NCBI GenBank assembly: GCA_015832175.1
Contig: WJXW01000012.1
Location: 1,446,001-1,510,000, forward strand
From: Paraphaeosphaeria minitans
Taxonomy: Eukaryota > Ascomycota > Dothideomycetes > Pleosporales > Didymosphaeriaceae
Direction of reading: 5' to 3'
DNA length: 64,000 nt
The position numbers and the translations under genes were made by a program. The notes beneath the pieces were generated by a model. That model made no database searches. It saw only the letters and a program-made list of their open reading frames with translations, and was not told the DNA's origin. Shown here piece after piece: positions 26,838-36,202 of the stretch (within the stretch, counting starts at the first letter, position 1; each line of letters starts with the position of its first letter).

Positions 26838-27734
26838 GTTGCTGGGTCTTTGGTGGAGGGAGAGATTGCGGCGCGTGTTTTGGTTCTCGAGTGCCGCCGT
26901 CCTTTCGAGGGGACCGATGTATACGCTACGCCGCAGGGTCCTGCACATAGTGGTGCCCTTGAGATCATAAAATTTCAAGACGTATCGTTCTCTCAGCATC
27001 ATGTGATGGACGTGGATCGTTCAGACAAGTCAAAAAGTGCCCATTGGCTGCACGTAGTCGCAGGCCAGCCGCAGGGGCACCATCACCGTGAAGCCAAGGT
27101 AGGTACCTAGGTGAAAGCAAAGCGCGACGAGAAGCCATGCTAGCGGAATGCATCACAGCACAAGACACATTCGTGCATTACCCATGCGAAGCGTCTCAGC
27201 TTGGGTATGCTGTACATGTATGGAATGCATCACAGCACAAGACACATTCGTGCATTACCCATGCGAAGCGTCTCAGCTTGGGTATGTTGTATAAGTATGG
27301 AATGCATCCCAGCACAAGACACATTCGCGCATTACCTACTTACCTACCTACCATGCGAAGCCCCGCCCTGCACGAGCACCACATGGGCGGTAAAGTGTGG
27401 TGCGCACTGCGCAGCGACTCCTTGTGCCGATGTGAATACGTAGCGATGTCGAGTTGTGATACCAGGCGCGTATAATTGGATGAAGCCATCTCAGGGCAAC
27501 GAGTCGAGACCTGAAGTTGTGGAGGGTGGGCCGGCTAGGGTGGGGAGTGACTCAGGTAGACTACTTAGCTTCTCCCCACCCCGCTTCGGGTTGGTTTGCT
27601 AGCTGCGCATCGTCTTTCCTCGTTTCCGCTCGTGGTTTGGTGAGCGTGATTTTTCTTTGTGCTGGATGCTTTGTTTCTGCATTTTTGTAGGGGTAGATAT
27701 CCATTTCCATTCGAGCCTCTTTCATCAAATCAAG
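26838..27734. other. Intergenic with 77-bp tandem repeat
   Basis: No coding region. It contains a 77-bp direct repeat (described separately) and several TAGG/CCTA tetranucleotide clusters (27098-27113 and 27329-27352). Confidence 0.5.
27145..27365 (+). repeat. 77-bp tandem repeat, 2.5+ copies
   Basis: Copies begin at 27145, 27222 and 27299, each starting GGAATGCATC. The first two differ at only a few positions. The third is interrupted by a CTTACCTACCTAC-type insertion and ends in the GCGAAGC segment. The exact 77-bp spacing is visible directly. Confidence 0.9.
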
Positions 27735-27821
27735 TCTTCCTTGGTCTAGTGGTCATGATTTCCGCTTGTCATTGCAAGATTACGAGCGCGGGAGACCGGG
27801 GTTCGATTCCCCGAGGGAGAG
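27735..27821 (+). tRNA. tRNA-Asp(GTC) with intron
   Basis: The acceptor stem TCTTCCT pairs with AGGGAGA (one G-T pair). The anticodon stem TCCGC pairs with GCGGG. The loop holds the anticodon GTC at 27768-27770, followed by about 15 bases of intron after position 37. The T-arm CCGGGGTTCGATTCCCCG is perfect. A Pol III T-run follows at 27827-27831. All arms pair, so it looks functional. Confidence 0.85.
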
Positions 27822-28034
27822 ATTTCTTTTTCTGTTGGCCTTGGAGCGTGTTTTTTGTACATGAACCATTCATTGACCGTGCAAGGACGCTTTGGGTGAG
27901 GCTGATGAGTGGGTGGCATGTGGGAGGTGGGATGTGGGATGGCGGCTTGGCGGCCGGTTTTGGCCGACGGACTACTGGCTGGCACGCACGAGTGATTGGC
28001 TACTTGCACGCTGAGGTGGTGCCGGCGGAGAGGG

Positions 28035-28860
28035 TGCATTACTGTTACATGGCATGTGTAGTCTTGCAAGCGCGTGCATTAGATACTGTTACATGGTATG
28101 TCTGGTCTGCAGGAGTGACTGTTATGTCGTGTGCACGAGTGTCTTTGTTATATTGTCTGTGAGAGTGTCTTGCTGTTGTATTGTCTGCAAGAGTGTGTTA
28201 CTATTATATTGTGCACAAGAGTGTCTTGCTGTTATATTGTGTGCACAAGTGTCTTATTATTATATTGTGTGCCAGAGTGTCTTGCTGCTAGAGACTACGT
28301 CTTACTGTCGCATTGTCTGCCAGAGTGTCTTACTATTAGAGACTACGTCTTGCTGTTGTATTGTCTGCAAGAGTGTGTTACTATTATATCGTGTACAAGA
28401 GTATCTTGCTGTTATATCGTGTACACAAGTGTCTTATTATTATATTGTCTGCCAGAGTGTCTTGCTGTTAGAGACTACGTCTTGCTGTTGTATTGTCTGC
28501 AAGAGTGTGTTACTATTATATCGTGTACAAGAGTATCTTGCTGTTATATCGTGTACACGAGTGTCTTATTGTTGTATCGTCTGCTAGAGTGTCTTACTGC
28601 TAGAGACTACGTCTTTACTGTTGTATCTTCTGCAAGAGTGTGTTACTGTTATATCGTGTACAAGAGTGTCTTGGTGCTAGATACTCTGTCTTGTCTGCAA
28701 AAGTGAGTATTACTGTTGAATCGTCTGCAAGCGCGTGTATTATTGTTATATCCTCTGCAAGCGCGTGTATTACTCCATGTCAAGTCGGCCAGAGTGCATT
28801 ACCGTCATGTCTTGTCCGCGAGAGTGTGCATTACCGTCATGTCGGGTCTTGTGCGGCGTG
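28035..28860 (+). repeat. Degenerate minisatellite, about 30-bp unit with higher-order copies
   Basis: The core unit has the pattern GAGTGTCTTGCTGTT followed by ATATTGTGTGCACAA, with many variants. Larger blocks recur: segments starting TGCTGTTGTATTGTCTGC lie at 28171, 28351 and 28483, and the GAGACTACGTCTT segment occurs four times. This points to successive segmental duplications inside the array. Confidence 0.85.
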
Positions 28861-29819
28861 TCCAGCGTTGTATCGCAGCTTGGCTTACACAAATGAATGA
28901 GCACTCTGGAAAGGAGGTTACCGTTCATTGCCAAGCCATGTCAAGCACCTGGGCAGTGTTGATCTTCGCCAGGAGGCAGGTCAGATTCGCGAACAGCGCA
29001 AGCCGCACCTTCTCTTGGCCTCCCATTCCGACGATGATGTTGACTTGGACCAACGCGCCAGGAGGCCGAACAAACATGGCAGGCCATTGCCAAGCGGCCG
29101 ACGTTGCGATCATCTGCTTGGGGGGGGCAGCGCAGAAGGGCAGCGCAAGGCGAAGCAGCCTTGGCCTATACCTACGCTTTGCTAATGAGGTCGGCCGACG
29201 TTCACGCTCCTAGTAGATAAGGCCGACTCCCGAGCGCGCACTTGGGATCGAGGTAGTCTAGGTAATGTTGCATCGCCAGCGCAAAGGTCCGAAGCCAAAA
29301 CCCCCGACGCTCCGCACTCACGAAGCGTTTCACCCCCGCCGCACGCCGCACACCGCACACCCCAGTCCTTACCAGCCTTCACGCCGCCTCCTTGCAAGCC
29401 TTCACGCCGCCCTCTTCTTACTACTGACACGCGCATTCCCTTGCCTTGCCCCCCCAAGTTCGCGATCAAGAGCTGCAGCGTGAGCGGGCGGGACCCATCT
29501 CGACCCCCGGTCCAGAACCCCACCGTACCGCTGCCAAAAACCGCGCATCCGTGCGACCATCCCCAACCTTGTACAAGCACAATTCCGCCTCACCCGCAGT
29601 AAGTGGGTAGGCTATCTATTTATCTATACCTTCTCTCTGTTTGCCCTCGACTACCGACTACAACCACGCAAGCAACGGGAACAAAGGGACAGCCCGACGA
29701 GGTCAACCGCAGCTCGACACCCCACCACTTGATACCGCGTTAGCCGCCGGCCCCAATCAAGACGGACGTCACGCATCCGACGCTGCACACTGCACGTAGA
29801 CCGCGCCGCAGCCTCACCT

Positions 29820-30010
29820 TCTCACCTTCTCGCGACACACTTCCCTCCTCGCCTTCTCGCGACACACTTCCCTCCTCGCCTTCTCGCGACACACTTCCCT
29901 CCTCGCCTTCTCGCGACACACTTCCCTCCTCGCCTTCTCGCGACACACTTCCCTCCTCGCCTTCTCGCGACACACTTCCCTCCTCGCCTTCTCGCGACAC
30001 ACTTCACGCC
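29820..30010 (+). repeat. 27-bp minisatellite, about 7 copies
   Basis: A near-perfect 27-bp unit (CGACACACTTCCCTCCTCG plus CCTTCTCG) is repeated about seven times with almost no divergence. The array ends about 80 bp before the ATG of the 197-aa hypothetical gene and so probably lies in its promoter or 5' leader. Confidence 0.92.
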
Positions 30011-30090
30011 TCCCACGCTGCACTGCACGTCACGCATACGACACTCCAAGGACAGAGACGACAAAGACGACAACAGCCACAACAACCACA

Positions 30091-30684
30091 ATGTCCCTGA
30101 TCAACCGCCCCTTCCGCGGCTTCAGCGGCGTCTACTCCATGCCGCTCCCTCCGCTCCTGTCACCCAGCAGCACATCCACCAGCCTCGACTCCCAACGCTC
30201 CACCTCAGACGCCACCATCTCCTCAGCCGACGCCGCGCCCAAAGCCCCGCGCCGCAGCCTATTCCACCGCTCCAAGACCTCCCCCACAAAGCACATGCGC
30301 GCCCCCGCACCATCCTCCCCGTCCGCTCCGTCAGCTTCGCCGTCAGGACCGAAGCCGTCGCCAGACCGCCCCGCGCCCCCCTGCCGCGCCCACACCGCGG
30401 ACCTCCCTGCCCCGCCGCCGCCGCCCAAATCCCGCTTCCACAGCCTCCTCCGCCGCCACCACCGCGAGGCGCGCGGCCCGACCTGCGCCGACCTGGAGCG
30501 CGAGCTGGAGGCGCTGTACGTGACCGTGTACTCCAAGGCGGAGCGGCGGCAGTTTTTCCGCGAGTGGAAGGTGCGGCAGGAGGAGCGGGATGCGTGGGAG
30601 GTGGAGGAGTGGGAGAGGGGGGTTGTGTACGAGAGCTATGCGGAGGGGGAGGGGGAGGAGGAGGAGGGCGGGCCGTGGTCGTGA
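30091..30684 (+). CDS. Hypothetical protein, 197 aa, Ser/Pro-rich
   Basis: A single open frame with a good start context (CACAATGTC) and strong G/C at third positions. Residues 1-110 are Ser/Pro/Ala-rich with basic patches and look disordered. Residues about 115-175 look folded: a charged helix-forming segment (DLERELEALYVTVYSKAERR, then FFREWKVRQEERDAWEVEEW). The tail is acidic. I do not recognise a family. There is no signal peptide or membrane segment. Codon choice and the conserved-looking C-terminal half favour a real gene. Confidence 0.55.
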   Translation: MSLINRPFRGFSGVYSMPLPPLLSPSSTSTSLDSQRSTSDATISSADAAPKAPRRSLFHRSKTSPTKHMRAPAPSSPSAPSASPSGPKPSPDRPAPPCRAHTADLPAPPPPPKSRFHSLLRRHHREARGPTCADLERELEALYVTVYSKAERRQFFREWKVRQEERDAWEVEEWERGVVYESYAEGEGEEEEGGPWS

Positions 30685-31137
30685 CGAGGAGGGCGGCGGG
30701 CGCGAGTAGGGAGATGATCGCTCGGTTGCTGTCGACGTGCGTTGAAGAGAGAGAGAGAGAGAGGCGGTTCGAGGCGCATGAATGCATTGGGGGAGATGTC
30801 TAGCGTTTCGTTCCGTTTCCCCCGCCCCCCCCCCCTTTTTTTTCTTTGCTTCTCTACTATACCTTTACACCTGTCCCACGCATTTTGAGCAAGCCTATAC
30901 CGAGATGCGATACCGCCGGCTTCGACAAGAGCAGAGAGGAGGCCTTGGGAGACGCGCATCAACAACAATACCAATGTAATACCGAATCATCAACACGCGA
31001 AGGTGAATTGCGCGCGCTGCAACTATGCTAATGGGGTATCTCAATCAAATCAAAGTCAACGCACCGCACCGCAACACAACACAACACAAGCTCCCCTCAC
31101 AGGACGCTTCACGGGGGTCGCGCATGTACCCTCACCC
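30685..31137. other. Intergenic, no gene seen
   Basis: 450 bp between two convergent genes. It contains a (GA)n run near 30748-30763 and a C-run followed by a T-run near 30819-30843. Confidence 0.5.
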
Positions 31138-31598
31138 TCACATGACCGCGCACTTCTCCTTGTACACCTCCCCATACTGATCCACGCCCGCCATGACCTC
31201 ATTAAGCCTCTGCTTCTCCCTCACCTCCTCCGGGAACCACTTCTTCAAGAACCCCGCCATGTCCTCGTCGAGGTTATCGCTGTTGGCCCGCGCCACGGTG
31301 CGCTCCCTGCACAGCGGACACCGGTCCTGTTTGTTGTTCTGCATGACGATCAGGCAGCGTATGCAGAAGACGTGCGAGCACGAGAGCCGCACCGGCCGCC
31401 ACTGCAGGTCCATGCACATGGGGCAGGCGTAGTCGTCGATCTGCGGCACGTGCGAGAGGATCTCGGTCGAGACTTGGGCGCAGACGGCGCGTGCGAGATG
31501 CGAGGAGAAGGAGGGGTAGGTGATTGCTTTGGGGACGGTGGCTTTGACGCCGAGGGCGGTGCGTTTGTCGAATTCTGGAGCGATGTGAGCAGGAGCGT

Positions 31599-31657
<59 letters not shown>

Positions 31658-32687
31658 TGAGCATGAGCATGAGCATGAGCATGAGCATGAGCATGAGAAC
31701 GGGCTAACGAGGGGACTTGTGTAACGTACTCTTCAGGATCTTGCGCATGGCCGTCTCGTTGATCTCGCCGAAACGCAGACCCTGCAGGATCTCCTGGTTG
31801 ATGTGCATAAACGTCTGGAACGCCTGCATGTTCTCCTTCTTCTTTAGCTTCTCCGTGAGCGCGCTGGCCTGCAGCTTCTCGTAGAAGGCATTGAGCCGCT
31901 CCTGCGCTTTTGCGGCGTCGTGCGCGCTGTGGTCGCTCTCCGTGGTGCCGAAGAAGATGCCTTCCTCGAGGTACATTTGGAAGATCTGGCGCCACACGCT
32001 CAGCAGCTTCTTGTTGGCGCGGCGGTCCGGATCCGTGAGGTGGGCGATTTGCTTGCCCAGGTGGGTGATTTCTCCGTGCATGCGGACTTCTTCGCGCTTC
32101 TGGAGGGCTTCGAGGCCGGAGAGCTCGGCGGTGAGCTTGGTGAAGAACTCGGTGTCGGAGGTGAGGGGGATTTCGATCCTGCGATAGCCTGGCCGCTTGC
32201 GTGAACTGGTAGCTGAGACGGTGCCTGGGGGGACGGGCTTGTCTTGGGTGTCTGGCTCTTCGAAGACGCGGAGCTCCGTCATGCCCGTCTCGACGGCGAG
32301 CATCTGAAGCTTGCGCTTCGTCTTCTCGTCCAGCTGGGCGCTGTGCAGGGCGCCCGTCACCTCGTCGACGTGGAAGACAAGCTTCGGGTGGAAGGTCCTG
32401 CGCGACTTGGCCAAGCCGGTATCAAGTACCTCTTCATCCTCGGAGTCGTCCAGGATGTACTCAAACGGGCGATCCCGCGAGTCGGATTGGTCGGCGGCGG
32501 CGTTGTAGTCCTCGACATGCTTGAGCAGCTTCCCCAGGGTGTCGGGATCCAGGCCGAGGTCCGAGAGCTCAGAGGACAGGCGGTTGATGCACTTTTTGAG
32601 CTGCGAGTACGAGATGGCGCTCTCGATCCACTCGGGCGGGAAGCCCTCGTTGCGCAGGGTTTCCTTGAACAGCTGGCCGAACTTCAT
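31138..32687 (-). CDS. SPX-domain RING E3 ubiquitin ligase
   Basis: Two exons on the minus strand (32687-31730, 31574-31138; intron 155 bp) encode 464 aa. The N-terminus MKFGQLFKETL and the ISYSQLKK segment start a SPX domain, which senses inositol pyrophosphates and phosphate. It continues to about residue 330 with the typical KLL/QIFQMYLEEGIFF helices. The C-terminus has a C3HC4 RING (CPMC, then CSHVFCIRC, then CPLC). Fungal relatives include S. pombe Pqr1, and plant NLA shares the layout; both target phosphate transporters or polyphosphate functions. The ATG at 32687 is chosen because SPX domains begin at the first residue. An upstream in-frame ATG at 32759 would add a repetitive His/Arg stretch. 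It is divergent from the JJJ1-like gene. Confidence 0.9.
31590..31700 (+). repeat. Hexamer microsatellite inside the SPX-RING intron
   Basis: About 9 units of GCAGGA followed by about 8 units of GCATGA fill most of the 155-bp intron. The donor (31729, GTACGT on the minus strand) and acceptor (31575, CCAG) flank it. Confidence 0.9.
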
Positions 32688-33461
32688 GGTCCTGTGCCTG
32701 TGCCTGTGCCTGTGGTCGCGGAACGTGCTGCGGGAACAGCGGGGGTCGAAAATTTGCACGTGGGCAGTTCTGCGGGATTAATTCGCCAGCCCTGCAGCGA
32801 CGCGGGATGACGTTGGCGGAGGCTGTTTCTTTGCACGTCTGCGTGGACTAGGTACCTGTAGATAGCTACTACGGCTGTGGTGGAGGCCGGCAGGGCAGCT
32901 GTGGCGCTGCGCTCAAGGCGCGTGATGGGAGTTGTGGGTGTGCAGGACGGTCTGGGGGCCAGTCATGGGTGTGGAGGAGGGGTCGGGTGGGGTCGGACCG
33001 GGTGGGGTCGAGGAAGAGGGGGGGACGGGGAGGGGCTGTGGCCGCGATCGGGGTCGTGGGAGGGGTTGTGGTTGTGGTTGTGGTCGAGGTTGTGGTTGTG
33101 GTCGAGGTTGTGGTTGTGGTTGTGGTTGTGGTCGTGTTGTGTCGTGTCGTATCGTGTCGTGGTCGTTTCCGGGGGCGGGTTCCAGCAGCACGACGACACG
33201 CTGTGGCAAAGCCCTTGGGCATCGCAAGAGAACAGGGGCGCCATCATGGTGGTTTTGTATCCTTCACCCGTCTCAGCGGTGTGGCTAGTTCACACGGCAA
33301 AGTCTGACCATCTATGGTAGTCTTTTATGTCCTTCGCCCCGCCCGCCAATCAGCGCCCGCCTCACCAGTCATACACGAGCTGCGAACACACAACCACCAA
33401 CGCCTGGACGCACGTGGAGGGAAAACTCTGCCCATAGCGCTTCTATTCCGCCGAGCACGAC
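32688..33461. promoter_or_regulatory. Divergent promoter SPX-RING / JJJ1-like, with GTGGTTGTGGTC repeats
   Basis: 774 bp between two outward-pointing starts. A strongly purine/pyrimidine-skewed block at about 33050-33150 is made of GTGGTTGTGGTCGAGG-type units of 6 and 15 bp. A CCTGTG hexamer tract (32690-32712) lies immediately upstream of the SPX-RING ATG. Confidence 0.55.
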
Positions 33462-35123
33462 ATGGGCGCGCAGCAGTCGACCGCCGGCGGCGATGCCAGC
33501 GAGGGTGTACACGTCAAGACGAGCTACTACGAGCTGCTGGGCGTCGAGCGCTCTGCAGCCGACGACGAGATCAAAAAGGCCTACCGTCGCAAGGCCCTCG
33601 AGCTGCACCCGGACCGCAACTATGGCGACGTCGAGCGCACCACCGCCCTCTTCGCCGATATCTCCACCGCCTACGAGGTCCTCTCCGATCCGCAGGAGCG
33701 CGCCTGGTACGATGCTCACGAGGGCGACATCCTGCGCGGCGGCGATGGCGATGGCGGCGACCACTACGAGTACAACATGAAGGTCACCACCGCTGAGGAC
33801 ATCTCGCGCATGATGGGCAAGTTCAGGTCCAACGTCGACTTCACCGACTCGCCGACGGGCTTCTTTGGCTTCCTGCGCGAGACCTTTGACACGCTGGCCC
33901 GCGAGGAGGAGCGCGCCGCCGACTACGAGGGCGTCCGGGTCAACGACTACCCCTCCTTCGGCCACAAGGACGACACGTACGAGAGCGGGGGCGTGGTGCG
34001 CAATTTCTACAACGTGTGGGGAGGCTTTGCGACGGTCAAGTCGTTCGCATCCGCCGACCTGTACCGCACCTCGGATGCGCCCGACCGCCGCGTGCGCCGC
34101 CTCATGGAGAAGGAGAACCAGAAGCTGCGCGAGAAGGGCGTCCGCGAGTTCAACGTCGCCGTGCAGGCGCTGGTCGCCTTTGTGCGCAAACGAGACCCGC
34201 GGTACACGCCCAACATGCAGACCGAGGAGGACAAGGCGAAAGCCCAGCGCGAGGCGAGGAAGCAGCAGCAGGAGCGCGCCCGAGCTGCGAACGCGGCCAA
34301 GATCCAGGACGAGGCCGACGCAGTCCCCGAGTGGGCAAAGGTGCGGGAACCAGAGGAGCTGCTGGACGAGTCAGAGGAGGAGAGTGAGGAAGAGCACTTT
34401 GAGTGTGTCGCGTGCCGCAAGACGTTCAAGAGCGAGCGCCAGTGGGAGGCTCACGAGAAGAGCAAGAAGCACCAGAAAGCCATTTACGCGCTGAAGAAAA
34501 AGATGCAAAAGGACAACGACTTGCTGAGCCTCGACGACGACGATAACGACGACAACGACGGCAACGACGGCGAGTATGCAAACCAGGACGGGAGCCTCAG
34601 CTCGGATGTACCCGCCCAAACGCCTGATCATGTTCATCTCGGCGACAAGCTCCAAAGCGTGGAGCTTGACGATGCCCGCACAGACGCCAATAACCCGCCT
34701 GACTTGGACCCCTCCCCCCAGCCTGCATCCGGCTCAGACAACTCAGACAACGACGACGACGACGAATACGCCTCCCGCTCCGACATCGAAGCGCGCCTCG
34801 CTTCGTACCGCATCGACACAGACACGCCCGCGACGTCAACCACCGACGGACCCCCAGAAACCCTCCCAGCGGACCCGCCAGACGCCCCCGAGCCTCCAGC
34901 GAAGAAACTCGGCGCCGCGGCGCTGAAGCGCGCAAAGAGGGCCGCGAAGCAGGCAGGGGGATCCGCTGGCTCTGACACGGATGCCATGCCGCACCGGTGC
35001 ATGCGGTGCACCAACGGATTCCCCAGCAAGACGAAGCTATTCGACCACCTCAAGGAGAGCGGGCATGCCGCGCCGCTCAGCGAGACCAAGGGCGCGGCCG
35101 GGAAGAAGGGGAAGAAGCGGTGA
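33462..35123 (+). CDS. JJJ1: J-domain co-chaperone with C2H2 fingers (Jjj1-like)
   Basis: A single exon of 553 aa. Residues about 20-88 form a J-domain with the HPD motif at 49-51, which stimulates Hsp70 ATPase activity. A Jjj1-type middle follows ([21 protein letters not shown] and an arginine-rich helix). A first C2H2 finger lies near residues 311-335 ([15 protein letters not shown]), then an acidic Asp/Asn-rich region, and a second C2H2 finger near 505-530 ([15 protein letters not shown]). Yeast Jjj1 (about 590 aa) has this order and acts in cytoplasmic maturation of the 60S ribosomal subunit. Length and order match, with no sign of truncation. Confidence 0.92.
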   Translation: MGAQQSTAGGDASEGVHVKTSYYELLGVERSAADDEIKKAYRRKALELHPDRNYGDVERTTALFADISTAYEVLSDPQERAWYDAHEGDILRGGDGDGGDHYEYNMKVTTAEDISRMMGKFRSNVDFTDSPTGFFGFLRETFDTLAREEERAADYEGVRVNDYPSFGHKDDTYESGGVVRNFYNVWGGFATVKSFASADLYRTSDAPDRRVRRLMEKENQKLREKGVREFNVAVQALVAFVRKRDPRYTPNMQTEEDKAKAQREARKQQQERARAANAAKIQDEADAVPEWAKVREPEELLDESEEESEEEHFECVACRKTFKSERQWEAHEKSKKHQKAIYALKKKMQKDNDLLSLDDDDNDDNDGNDGEYANQDGSLSSDVPAQTPDHVHLGDKLQSVELDDARTDANNPPDLDPSPQPASGSDNSDNDDDDEYASRSDIEARLASYRIDTDTPATSTTDGPPETLPADPPDAPEPPAKKLGAAALKRAKRAAKQAGGSAGSDTDAMPHRCMRCTNGFPSKTKLFDHLKESGHAAPLSETKGAAGKKGKKR

Positions 35124-36202
35124 TTCGAGCGTGCGCGACGTTCCAGCGCGTGTTTTCCCCGCCTCGACACGCGTCGCCTCGCCCGGAGGCAAAACGAAGC
35201 CGTGGACATGGGCTGATGATATCACGAGTGACGACGAACAAAGGACTGAGTTGTTATTAGAGGGAGCAGCACTGCATACGATACCATTGGCACTACCTAG
35301 AGAAAAAGCACTTGCATAGCAGCCGGCGTTTCTGAATTTTACACATCCGTAACCGAGTTTATTATACCGGACGGGCTCTTTTCGCGACACATCGTTCCCC
35401 GCCTCTCTCGACGGGAGGCGAGGATGCCAGCTTCCTCCGTCCAAAACGCAGTCCGCGTGGATGTGATGGCATGGTAATGGGATGCAACATGTACCGTCCG
35501 TACGCAGTCAGTCAGTCAATCAGGTCAGCGCAGTGAGTGCGGACCCCCCCATCTGCACACCGCGATGCAGCGAATGATGCCGGACACGCCATGCAGTCCA
35601 TCCATGCACAACCATCGCGAACGAGCAGATGCACAGCCATCAGACTACTGACGCGTTGGCTCCGTCGTAAAAAAAAAGTGTCAAGGACCCTATTCCTGTG
35701 TGCATAATCGACATGGATGTAAAAAAGAAACTACTACTACTACTACTACCACCACCACCCACACATGCCCCGCTCAAAAAGGAGACCTTGCCATCGCCAA
35801 CTTTTCCTTTCCCATTTTCTTTTCTTCTTCATCACGGGCAAGGAGGGTGATGCAGCAATCCCAACATCCCACCCTCCGACCACAAAAACGCACGCGACTA
35901 GCCCATCACGCAGAAAAGACGTAGGTAAAGAGAACATTGGACCGGTCGATTGATTAGCTGGCAGTGGTATTCTAAACGCTAAGAAGAAGAAATTTGAAAA
36001 AAAAGCAGCTTCCACATCACTCATATACAAGTGACGGGAATTGGGGGATATCAACGCCATAAATGCCCTAGTCATAGACGATGGAAACATCCAGCTTCCC
36101 TTGCACGACGGGAAGCACATTCTAATACACCCGCTTTATACAGTCTTCGCATCATATCGTGCCAATATACGTAGCCTAAACATGTACAGTCCACATCTAT
36201 AT
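35124..36202. other. Intergenic between convergent genes
   Basis: 1.1 kb separating the 3' ends of the JJJ1-like and tyrosinase genes. It contains a CTA-repeat running into a CCA-repeat at about 35729-35760 and a short A-run at 35670. No gene is seen. Confidence 0.5.

Larger units (their letters stand above)
27822..30090. other. Repeat-rich intergenic region
   Basis: 2.3 kb with two minisatellites (described separately) and no convincing gene. The open frames of 160-190 codons at 28054-28706 arise from the repeats and are Cys/Val/Leu-rich without family resemblance. Confidence 0.5.

Noticed and set aside
26040..27002. 320-codon minus-strand open frame
   Set aside because: Antisense of the pyroglutamyl-peptidase exon 2, which carries catalytic Cys and His motifs.
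27145..27365. CRISPR-like direct repeats
   Set aside because: The copies are head-to-tail without unique spacers, and the window is eukaryotic.
28054..28706. Cys/Val-rich open frames of 177 and 191 codons
   Set aside because: Generated by the minisatellite; overlapping frames read alike and match no family.
29740..30091. Minus-strand frames made of 9-residue repeats
   Set aside because: Direct translation of the 27-bp minisatellite in three frames.
31003..31707. Plus-strand frame with Ser-Arg and Ser-Met runs
   Set aside because: Opposite the SPX-RING exon 2 and its hexamer intron; the runs are translations of the microsatellite.
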